The notes below the pieces were generated by a model, which saw nothing but the letters and a program-made list of their open reading frames with translations, was not told the origin of the DNA and made no database searches. Positions 1 to 5,663 of a DNA stretch of 9,844 nt are shown in pieces. The stretch is from an uncultured Eubacteriales bacterium (GTDB lineage Bacteria; Bacillota; Clostridia; Christensenellales; QAND01). The stretch is from positions 1 to 9,844 of the forward strand of contig UREB01000050.1 in NCBI GenBank assembly GCA_900546685.1, in the 5' to 3' direction. Every line of letters starts with the position of its first letter. The stretch's first letter is position 1. The translations under genes were made by a program, and so were the position numbers.

Positions 1-512
1 CCGGCAAGGCCCGTTATATCGGCGTTTCCAACTTTACCCCGCAACAGATGGACGAAGCGGCCAAATATTGCCCCATCGTCAGCGCACAGCCGCCGTACTC
101 GCTGTTAAAGCGCGAGATCGAAAAAGATGTGCTGCCCTATTGCATCGAGCATGATATGGGCGTATTGAGCTATGGCTCCATCGGCGCCGGGGCATTGACC
201 GGGAAATTCAAAGAACGCCCGACCTTTGAGGATGGAGACAAGCGCGGCGAATTCTACGAATTCTTCAACGAACAGAACTGGCCCAAGACCAAGGCCATGA
301 TCGATACGCTGGAAGAGATTGCATCCAGCCATGGCAAACCGACGGTGCACGCCGCCATCAACTGGGTCTTGAAGCAAAAAGGCATTACGGTGGCGCTGGT
401 AGGCGCGCGTACGCCAGAGCAGGTCATCATGAATGCGCAGGCCGCGGAATGGGAGCTGACCGACGAGGAGAACGCCAAGATCGAAGCGGCTTACGCCAAG
501 ATCTTCGAATAA
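1..512 (+). CDS. Aldo/keto reductase, C-terminal part (5' end outside window)
   Basis: The frame is open from base 3 and runs to a TAA at 510-512, giving the last 169 residues of an aldo/keto reductase. The gene has no visible start, and the ATG at 48 is internal because homology continues upstream of it (GKARYIGVSNF). It aligns without gaps to residues 138-306 of the next gene, at about 78% identity counted by eye. Visible family features are the barrel strand with IGVSNF, the SYGSIGAGALTGKF loop and the C-terminal GARTPEQV segment, which in this superfamily contacts the adenosine phosphate of NADP(H). The catalytic Asp-Tyr-Lys-His residues lie in the missing N-terminal half, so activity cannot be judged here. 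The protein is expected to be a soluble cytoplasmic oxidoreductase of the general AKR11/IolS-YhdN-like type. The substrate is unknown. Its own terminator follows, so it is probably transcribed separately from its paralogue. Confidence 0.93.
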   Translation, partial: GKARYIGVSNFTPQQMDEAAKYCPIVSAQPPYSLLKREIEKDVLPYCIEHDMGVLSYGSIGAGALTGKFKERPTFEDGDKRGEFYEFFNEQNWPKTKAMIDTLEEIASSHGKPTVHAAINWVLKQKGITVALVGARTPEQVIMNAQAAEWELTDEENAKIEAAYAKIFE

Positions 513-520
513 GAACAAGC

Positions 521-559
521 ATGGCAAAAGAACCCTTTTTTAGGGTTCTTTTCTGCCAT
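521..559 (+). terminator. Rho-independent terminator after the first aldo/keto reductase
   Basis: A perfect 10-bp stem (526-535 with 543-552, AAAAGAACCC against GGGTTCTTTT) encloses a 7-nt T-rich loop. Five more outer pairs (521-525 with 555-559) follow a 2-nt bulge at 553-554. The T-rich 3' arm acts as the U tract. It starts 9 nt after the stop codon, so it most likely ends the first reductase transcript. Confidence 0.82.
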
Positions 560-560
560 T

Positions 561-569
561 TGTTAGAAT
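561..569 (+). promoter_or_regulatory. Candidate extended -10 promoter of the second aldo/keto reductase
   Basis: The bases TGTTAGAAT form an extended -10 element: TG, one base, then TAGAAT, which matches five of six positions of TATAAT. No good -35 hexamer lies 17 bp upstream, where the terminator stem sits, but extended -10 promoters can do without one. Initiation near 576 would leave a leader of about 20 nt before the start codon at 597. This is inferred from pattern alone. Confidence 0.35.
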
Positions 570-596
570 GGACCATCTAAGAGAGGAGTCAATGGG

Positions 597-1517
597 ATGA
601 AGTTTCGTAAACTGGGACAAAGTGATCTGAACTGCTCGGTGATAGGGTTGGGCACTTGGGGCATGGCTGGCAGCTTTTGGGGCAAGGTAGACGACGATCA
701 AAGCATTGCGACAATCCGTGCCGGTTTGGAAGCGGGCATCAACCTGATCGACACCGCGCCAGTCTATGGCGACGGCCATTCCGAAGAAGTTGTAGGCAGA
801 GCGCTGGAAGGCCTAAAGCGAGAGGACATCGTTTTGGCTACAAAGTGCGGGCGGTTTACCTGCGAGACGGAAAAGATCCGTCAAGAGTTGGAAACCTCTC
901 TAAAACGGCTGAAAACGGATTATATTGACCTATATCAGGTGCATTGGCCGGATGATAAGGTGCCGTTTGAGGAAACCTTTGGCGAACTGGAAAACATGCG
1001 CAAGCAAGGGAAGATCCGGTATATCGGGGTTTCCAATTTTAGCGTAGAACAGACGGAGGAGGCTTCCAAATATTGCCAAATCGTCAGTACGCAGCCGCAG
1101 TATTCGCTGCTGGTCAGGGATATTGAAAAGGATATTTTGCCCTACTGTGTGGAAAAGAACATCGGCATCCTCAGCTATGGCTCCATCGGCGCCGGGGCAT
1201 TGACCGGGAAATTTAAGGAAAAGCCAGTATTCAAAGAGGATGACGAGCGCGCATCGTTCTACACCTTCTTCCAAGAGCAGAATTGGCCGAAGACCAAGCA
1301 GATGATCGATACGCTGGAGGAGATTGCGGCCAGCCACGGCAAGCCGACGGTGCATGCCGCCATCAATTGGGTCTTGAAGCAAAAAGGCATTTCGGTGGCG
1401 TTGGTAGGCGCGCGTACACCGGAGCAGGTGCGTATGAATGCCCAGGCAGCTGATTGGGAACTGACAGACGAAGAAAACGCCAAGATCCTGCAAGCGTATG
1501 ATAGGATTTTTGAATAA
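597..1517 (+). CDS. Aldo/keto reductase (AKR11/IolS-YhdN-like), complete
   Basis: This 306-residue protein has the usual length and fold signatures of a single-domain aldo/keto reductase, a cytoplasmic (beta/alpha)8 barrel that reduces carbonyls with NADPH. The catalytic tetrad is intact by motif: Asp52 and Tyr57 in DTAPVYGDG, Lys83 in ATKCG and His116 in QVHWPD. IGVSNF (143-148), the SYGSIGAGALTGKF loop (193-206) and GARTPEQV (271-278), the cofactor-phosphate region, follow in order. The ATG at 597 is chosen because AGGAG at 584-588 lies 8 nt upstream and the family N-terminus (MKFRKLGQSDL) starts there. An ATG at 592 opens only a two-codon frame (ATG GGA TGA). The gene is a tandem paralogue of the partial gene just upstream, but a terminator lies between them. 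The substrate is unknown: sugar aldehydes, methylglyoxal or another small carbonyl are family possibilities only. Confidence 0.95.
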   Translation: MKFRKLGQSDLNCSVIGLGTWGMAGSFWGKVDDDQSIATIRAGLEAGINLIDTAPVYGDGHSEEVVGRALEGLKREDIVLATKCGRFTCETEKIRQELETSLKRLKTDYIDLYQVHWPDDKVPFEETFGELENMRKQGKIRYIGVSNFSVEQTEEASKYCQIVSTQPQYSLLVRDIEKDILPYCVEKNIGILSYGSIGAGALTGKFKEKPVFKEDDERASFYTFFQEQNWPKTKQMIDTLEEIAASHGKPTVHAAINWVLKQKGISVALVGARTPEQVRMNAQAADWELTDEENAKILQAYDRIFE

Positions 1518-1542
1518 AAAAGAGCCCTCGGGCTCTTTTTTT
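1516..1542. terminator. Bidirectional terminator between convergent genes
   Basis: A GC-rich stem GAGCC/GGCTC (1522-1526 with 1531-1535) with a CTCG tetraloop is extended on both sides by six A-T pairs (1516-1521 with 1536-1541). The run of seven T at 1536-1542 serves the plus-strand reductase. The run of six A at 1516-1521 reads as a U tract for the minus-strand DUF2148 gene, whose stop is at 1554. The element begins inside the TAA stop of the reductase, so it is very compact. Confidence 0.88.
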
Positions 1543-1553
1543 ATAGAATGCTT

Positions 1554-2087
1554 TTATTTTCGATCAAAATATGGGGATTTGCCGGAAACGGAGAGAGGGA
1601 TTCCCACCACCATCTGACATTTTTCACTGGGCAGGCCAAGGCTGGCAGCTGCCTTGCCCACAGAAAACATGACGCGGCTGTCCACCCGGCAGTCGGCGGC
1701 CATGCCGACGGCTGAGCCGATGGCAATGCCGAGATCGATGGGATCATATACGCAGATGCCCTTTTGCGCTGCGCACTCAGCGCAGTTGGTATGGCGGCAC
1801 AGGGCACAGCCCTCATTCAGCCCGCGCTGGTAGTATCCCGTGCCGACGAGCACGACGGCTTGGCTGGCACGGACGTTTTTGGCATCGCGGAGGAAGAAAG
1901 CATAGTCGTAATCACGGCCCAGCGTTTCCATTTGGCTGGCAAGCGTTTCAAGGTCTTCCCCCGTTAATACGCAGGTTTCCAAATGGTCGATGCCGCGGGT
2001 TTTGGGTGCGGTGCGCACGGCCGCACAGATCTGGCGAGCGGTCTGAAGGACGGCTTCCTGTTCCAAGGTTTGACTGTTGTATTTCAT
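1554..2087 (-). CDS. DUF2148 family ferredoxin-domain protein
   Basis: This 177-residue protein matches the DUF2148 family, proteins of unknown function with a ferredoxin-like cysteine region. A cysteine cluster is seen at Cys94, Cys97, Cys102, Cys105 and Cys112 (C-x2-C-x4-C-x2-C-x6-C), suited to binding an iron-sulfur cluster. The family-typical segment DPIDLGIAIGSAVG (115-128) follows, then the C-terminal VVGIPLSVSGKSPYFDR (160-176). No signal peptide or membrane segment is visible, so it should be cytoplasmic. The ATG at 2087 is chosen because AAAGGAAG at 2096-2103 precedes it, whereas the frame extension to a TTG at 2135 has no ribosome binding site. It lies 52 nt downstream of the marR-type gene on the same strand with no terminator between, so the two are probably cotranscribed. 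Family membership is recognised from remembered conserved motifs. The biochemical role is unknown; redox or metal handling is inference. Confidence 0.85.
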   Translation of the reverse strand: MKYNSQTLEQEAVLQTARQICAAVRTAPKTRGIDHLETCVLTGEDLETLASQMETLGRDYDYAFFLRDAKNVRASQAVVLVGTGYYQRGLNEGCALCRHTNCAECAAQKGICVYDPIDLGIAIGSAVGMAADCRVDSRVMFSVGKAAASLGLPSEKCQMVVGIPLSVSGKSPYFDRK

Positions 2088-2139
2088 ACAATACGCTTCC
2101 TTTCTAGCGGTTTTAAAATCAAAAATGCAAGGCAAACGC

Positions 2140-2562
2140 TCAGATTGCGCTTATATCGATGAGAAGCGAATTGAGCACATCCAACCGCTGCTCATCGATG
2201 ATAGCGCTGGTTTGCTGTTGAATTTGCTGCCAGAGGGGATGGGCCTGCGCCAAAAGCGCGTGGCCGTCGGCGGTCAGCCTAAGCTGACAGTTGCGCGCCC
2301 CGGGCGCACGGGCATCCTCCACCCACCCTTTTTTCAATAGCTGCCTAAGATTGCGGGCCAGTGTGGAACGATCTAACCCGGTTGCATCTGACAAAACACG
2401 AATGCTGCTTTTTGGCAGACTGCGAATATGGCAGAGCAAGGAATATTGGCTGATGGTAATTTGACAGGGCGCAAGCGCGTTGTCGTATAGGCGAGTGAGC
2501 GCAGAGGCGATTCGCCGAATTTTGATACAAAAACAGGAGGGAACCTGCATAGAAGAATCCAT
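2140..2562 (-). CDS. MarR-family transcriptional regulator with N-terminal CxC motif
   Basis: This 140-residue protein has the size and helix pattern of MarR winged-helix dimers. A dimerisation helix is followed by the helix-turn-helix and recognition helix (LSDATGLDRSTLARNLRQLL, about 57-76), then the wing (DARAPGARNCQLRLTADG, about 83-100) and a C-terminal dimerisation helix. It carries Cys10-x-Cys12 followed by IKIRRIASALTRLYD, which resembles a recognisable MarR subgroup. By hand alignment Cys12 falls at the place of the peroxide-sensing Cys15 of Bacillus OhrR, and Tyr26 at OhrR Tyr29. Further cysteines are at 33, 44 and 92. The start at 2562 is preferred because GGGAG (2570-2574) lies 7 nt upstream; the longer frame to 2625 would begin inside the promoter. 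It is probably the first gene of a unit with the DUF2148 gene and probably autoregulated through the palindrome at 2585-2600. Redox sensing is inference. Confidence 0.9.
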   Translation of the reverse strand: MDSSMQVPSCFCIKIRRIASALTRLYDNALAPCQITISQYSLLCHIRSLPKSSIRVLSDATGLDRSTLARNLRQLLKKGWVEDARAPGARNCQLRLTADGHALLAQAHPLWQQIQQQTSAIIDEQRLDVLNSLLIDISAI

Positions 2563-2584
2563 TTTTGTACTCCCAACCGCAATT

Positions 2585-2600
2585 TGATGTATATACATCA
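2585..2600. promoter_or_regulatory. Perfect 16-bp palindrome, likely MarR operator
   Basis: The bases TGATGTATATACATCA are identical to their reverse complement. The site overlaps the 3' part of the -10 box and the expected transcription start of the marR-type gene, ending 22 nt before its start codon. MarR dimers commonly bind palindromes of about this size at such places, so repression of its own promoter is the natural reading. I saw no second copy of this palindrome in the window. Confidence 0.72.
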
Positions 2601-2625
2601 TAAGTGAGAAGAAAAAAGATGTCAA
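2597..2625 (-). promoter_or_regulatory. Near-consensus sigma-A-type promoter for the marR-DUF2148 unit
   Basis: On the minus strand the -35 hexamer TTGACA (2625-2620) is perfect, the spacer is exactly 17 bp, and the -10 hexamer TATGAT (2602-2597) matches five of six consensus positions. Transcription would begin near 2590, giving a leader of about 28 nt with its ribosome binding site at 2570-2574. A promoter this strong makes sense if it is normally held down by the overlapping palindrome. Confidence 0.8.
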
Positions 2626-2627
2626 GC

Positions 2628-2657
2628 AAAAACACCCCGCTTACCGTAAGCGGGGTG
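2628..2657 (-). terminator. Rho-independent terminator of the arginine operon
   Basis: Bases 2633-2644 and 2646-2657 are a perfect inverted repeat (CACCCCGCTTAC and GTAAGCGGGGTG). It folds as a roughly 10-bp GC-rich stem with a 5-nt loop. On the minus strand it is followed by five T (2632-2628). It lies 14 nt after the argF stop and only 2 nt before the -35 box of the next promoter, so it separates the arginine operon from the marR unit. Confidence 0.92.
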
Positions 2658-2671
2658 CAGGATGGGGGAAA

Positions 2672-3583
2672 TTACCGGCGCATCAGGGTAAGCATAACGG
2701 CCTTTTGCGCATGAAGGCGGTTTTCCGCCTCATCAAAGATTTCTTGGGCGTGCTGCTCAAAGATTTCTGTGGTGATCTCCTCTTCCCGATGGGCGGGCAG
2801 GCAGTGCTGTACCATGGCGTCCGGCTTTGCCACCGCCATAACAGCGCGGTTGACCTGGTATTTGCCCTCGAATTGTTTGCGGCGTTCCTCCGCTTCCCCT
2901 TCCTTGCCCATGGAGGCCCAAACGTCGGTAAAGATGACGTCAGCGTCAGCGGCAGCTTCCAGGGGGTCTTCCGTCCATAGAAACTGGCCGGGATAGGATT
3001 TGGCAAAGGAAAGCACAGCTTCATCCGGCTGATGGTTGGCGGGGGTGGCGACGGCCACGGACATGCCGGTTTTTAGGCCGCCGACGGTCAGCGAATTGGC
3101 CATGTTATTGCCGTCGCCGATAAAGCAGAGCTTAAGCCCCTGAAGGCGGCCCTTGTATTCGCGTACGGTCATCAGATCGGCCAGGACCTGGCAGGGATGG
3201 CAAAAATCCGTCAGCCCGTTGATGATGGGGATGGAACCGTACTGAGCCAGATCCTCCACCTCTTGCTGGGCATAGGTGCGGATCATGATGCCATCCAGAT
3301 AACGGGACAGAACGCGCGCGGTATCCTGCACGGGCTCGCCGCGGCCGATTTGCAGATCGTTGCTGCTTAAAAACAGCGCCTGGCCGCCGAGCTGATACAT
3401 GCCGACCTCAAAGGAAACGCGGGTACGGGTCGAGGATTTTTGGAAGATCATCCCCAACGACTGTCCTTTAAGGTGCGGATGGGGAATATGGTGCTTTTGT
3501 TCGTATTTCAGCTGGTCTGCCATATTCAGTAGGTTCAAAATCTCTTCTCCGGACAGATCCAGCATTTTCAGTAGATGTTGCAA
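2672..3583 (-). CDS. argF: Ornithine carbamoyltransferase
   Basis: ArgF joins carbamoyl phosphate to ornithine to make citrulline, the sixth step of arginine synthesis, in the cytoplasm as a trimer or multiple of trimers. The 303-residue length is normal. The carbamoyl-phosphate loop SSTRTR is at 50-55 and HPCQ at 129-132. The ornithine-binding region NNMANS is at 159-164, Asp220 with the SMG loop at 224-226, and HCLPAH at 260-265. This set distinguishes it from aspartate carbamoyltransferase. The start is TTG at 3583: GGAGGG (3592-3597) lies 8 nt upstream, inside the last codons of argD, while the next ATG (residue 7) has no such site. The gap to argD is 4 nt, so translation is probably coupled. 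It is the last gene of the operon, ahead of the terminator at 2628-2657. A catabolic role (ArcB) is unlikely given the biosynthetic neighbours. Confidence 0.97.
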   Translation of the reverse strand: MQHLLKMLDLSGEEILNLLNMADQLKYEQKHHIPHPHLKGQSLGMIFQKSSTRTRVSFEVGMYQLGGQALFLSSNDLQIGRGEPVQDTARVLSRYLDGIMIRTYAQQEVEDLAQYGSIPIINGLTDFCHPCQVLADLMTVREYKGRLQGLKLCFIGDGNNMANSLTVGGLKTGMSVAVATPANHQPDEAVLSFAKSYPGQFLWTEDPLEAAADADVIFTDVWASMGKEGEAEERRKQFEGKYQVNRAVMAVAKPDAMVQHCLPAHREEEITTEIFEQHAQEIFDEAENRLHAQKAVMLTLMRR

Positions 3584-3587
3584 GGTA

Positions 3588-4772
3588 TCAGCCCTCCCAT
3601 TGCGTCAATACCGTTTCCAGCACAGACAGGCCCTGTTCAATTTCGTCCTTGGTGATGGTCAACGGCGGAAGCATGCGCAGCTTGGTTTTTGCGGTCAGGA
3701 ACAAAACGCCGTTTTCCAAGCATTTATCCACGACCTGTTTGCCGGTAATGCCGTCGTCAAAGCTGACGCCAATCATCAGACCTAGCCCGGTAACGGATTG
3801 CACATGCGGGAATTTGGCGACTTTTTCAAAAATCAAAGCGCTCTTTTCCTTGACGCCGGAGAGGAAATCGTCATCCAGGCTGTCGACAACGACATTGGCG
3901 CCGGCACAGACGATGGGGTTGGCGCCAAAGGTGCTGCCGTGTGTTCCGGCGTCCATGGTATCCATGGTTTTTTCACCAAACAGGACAGCGCCGATGGGCA
4001 GCCCGCCGCCCAGGCCTTTGGCGGCTGAGACAATATCCGGCTGTACGCCAAACTGCTGATAGCTGAAGAACGAGCCGGTACGCCCGAGGCCGGTCTGCAC
4101 TTCGTCGATGATGAGCAGCAGATCCTTTTCCTGGCACAGGGCTGCCACAGCCTGCACAAATTCCTTTTCCAGCGGAACAACGCCGCCTTCGCCCTGGATG
4201 CATTCCAGCATAACCGCGCAGGTCTTTTCACTGACCAAGGCCTTGACGGATTCGATGTTGTTGGCCTCGGCAAAGACAAAGCCTTCGGTAAAGGGATTGA
4301 ACTTGGTGTGGAACACTGCCTGGCCGGTGGCAGCCAAGGTGGTGATGGTGCGCCCATGGAACGAATTGTGGAGCGAGATGATTTCGTACCGGCCCTCGCC
4401 ATACGCATCAAAGCTGTATTTGCGGGCGGCCTTGATGGCGCCTTCATTGGCTTCGGCGCCGGAATTGCTGAAAAAGACGCGCTTCATGCCGGATTTTTCA
4501 CAGAGCTTTTGCGCCAAAACAATGCCGGGCTCCGTATAGTACAGGTTGGAAGTATGGTTTAGGGTGGCGGCCTGCTTGGAAACGGCCTCTACCCACTGAG
4601 GGCTGCAAAAGCCAAGGGAGTTTACGCCGATGCCGGCGGTAAAATCGAGGTATTGTTTGCCGCTGCTATCCGTGCACACGGCGCCGCTGCCCTGTTTGAT
4701 TGCAACGGGAAACCGGCCGTAGGTATGGGCCACATAGGTATTGTCTAGTGTTTGAAGCGTAGAAAAATCCAT
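3588..4772 (-). CDS. argD: Acetylornithine aminotransferase
   Basis: ArgD transfers an amino group from glutamate to N-acetylglutamate semialdehyde to form N-acetylornithine, using pyridoxal phosphate. The 394-residue protein is a class III (fold type I) aminotransferase of normal length. SGAEANE (104-110) binds the cofactor phosphate, followed by SFHGRT (137-142). Asp223 in IDEVQTGLGRTG pairs with the cofactor ring nitrogen, and Lys252 in AAKGLGGGLPIGA is the Schiff-base lysine. Thr281 (GSTFG) and Arg366 (KLRMLPP) complete the site. The ATG at 4772 has a full AAGGAGG (4782-4788) 9 nt upstream. The gene follows argB by 21 nt and its end carries the argF ribosome binding site. Operon position makes acetylornithine the main substrate; many ArgD enzymes also act on succinyl-diaminopimelate in lysine synthesis, which the sequence cannot rule out. 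Confidence 0.97.
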   Translation of the reverse strand: MDFSTLQTLDNTYVAHTYGRFPVAIKQGSGAVCTDSSGKQYLDFTAGIGVNSLGFCSPQWVEAVSKQAATLNHTSNLYYTEPGIVLAQKLCEKSGMKRVFFSNSGAEANEGAIKAARKYSFDAYGEGRYEIISLHNSFHGRTITTLAATGQAVFHTKFNPFTEGFVFAEANNIESVKALVSEKTCAVMLECIQGEGGVVPLEKEFVQAVAALCQEKDLLLIIDEVQTGLGRTGSFFSYQQFGVQPDIVSAAKGLGGGLPIGAVLFGEKTMDTMDAGTHGSTFGANPIVCAGANVVVDSLDDDFLSGVKEKSALIFEKVAKFPHVQSVTGLGLMIGVSFDDGITGKQVVDKCLENGVLFLTAKTKLRMLPPLTITKDEIEQGLSVLETVLTQWEG

Positions 4773-4793
4773 GATGGAAAACCTCCTTATCTA

Positions 4794-5651
4794 TTAGCGG
4801 AACAGAGTGCCGATGCCTTCATCGGACAGAATTTCGATGAGAATGGAGTGGGGGATGCGGCCATCGATGATGACAGCAGAGCCCACGCCTCTTCGCACGG
4901 CCTCTACACAGCAATCGACCTTAGGAATCATCCCCCCGGAAATGACGCCCTGTTTTTTGAGATAGGGCACGTCGCTGACCTGCACGTAAGGAATGAGGGT
5001 GGATTCATCCTCCTTTTTTTCCAATAGGCCGCGGATGTCTGTCATGAGAATGATGTTTTCTGCGCCAAGCTCCGAGGCGATGCGGGCCGCGGCGGTATCG
5101 GCGTTGATATTGTAGACCTGCCCCGTTTCATCGGCGCCCACCGTTGCGATGACGGGGATATAGCCGTTGTGCAAGGCGTTGAGGATGGGGGTGGTATCCA
5201 CGCTGGTGATATCGCCGACATAGCCCAAGTCTACCTCGCCAGCCAGCTTTTGTACCCGGAGCATTTGGCCGTCGATGCCGCACAGGCCGAGCGCCCTGCC
5301 GTTGTTTTGCTGGATGAGGGAGACCAGATCCTTATTGACCTTGCCGCACAGCACCATCTGCACGATTTCAGCGGTTTCGGCGTCGGTAACGCGCAGGCCG
5401 CCGATAAACTTGGATTCCTTGCCCATCCTTTGCAGCGTTTGGCTAATTTCCGGCCCGCCGCCATGGACAAGCACGACCTTGATGCCGACGAGCGAAAGTA
5501 GGACAAGATCGCTCATCACGGCCTGCTTTAAGGCGTCGTCGATCATGGCGTTGCCGCCGTACTTGATGACGACGATCTTATCCGTATATTTTTGGATATA
5601 GGGCAGCGCCTGGATGAGGACGCCGGCCTTATCGGTGGTGGAAAGTGTCAT
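4794..5651 (-). CDS. argB: Acetylglutamate kinase, arginine-sensitive type
   Basis: ArgB phosphorylates N-acetylglutamate with ATP, the second and usually the feedback-controlled step. The 285-residue amino-acid-kinase-fold protein shows Lys30 in KYGGNAM, the HGGGP loop (63-67), Arg87 in GGLRVTD, Asn181 and Asp184 in NINAD, Asp205, Lys244 in GGMIPK and the C-terminal DGR/GIGT elements (263-265, 279-282). The segment before the first strand (about residues 6-24, DKAGVLIQALPYIQKYTDK) matches the extra N-terminal helix of hexameric, arginine-inhibited kinases. The shorter E. coli enzyme lacks this helix, so feedback inhibition by arginine is predicted. The ATG at 5651 has AAAGGAG (5659-5665) 7 nt upstream, overlapping the argJ stop codon, which suggests coupled translation. 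The gene ends in tandem stops (TAA TAG). Confidence 0.97.
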   Translation of the reverse strand: MTLSTTDKAGVLIQALPYIQKYTDKIVVIKYGGNAMIDDALKQAVMSDLVLLSLVGIKVVLVHGGGPEISQTLQRMGKESKFIGGLRVTDAETAEIVQMVLCGKVNKDLVSLIQQNNGRALGLCGIDGQMLRVQKLAGEVDLGYVGDITSVDTTPILNALHNGYIPVIATVGADETGQVYNINADTAAARIASELGAENIILMTDIRGLLEKKEDESTLIPYVQVSDVPYLKKQGVISGGMIPKVDCCVEAVRRGVGSAVIIDGRIPHSILIEILSDEGIGTLFR

Positions 5652-5663
5652 CTTGCATCTCCT

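Noticed and set aside
2088..2135. Upstream TTG start for the DUF2148 protein (16 extra residues)
   Set aside because: No ribosome binding site precedes it, while the ATG at 2087 has AAAGGAAG at suitable spacing.
2563..2625. Longer N-terminus for the MarR protein (21 extra residues)
   Set aside because: It would start inside the -35 box of the promoter and translate through the operator, while the ATG at 2562 has a good ribosome binding site and gives a normal MarR length.
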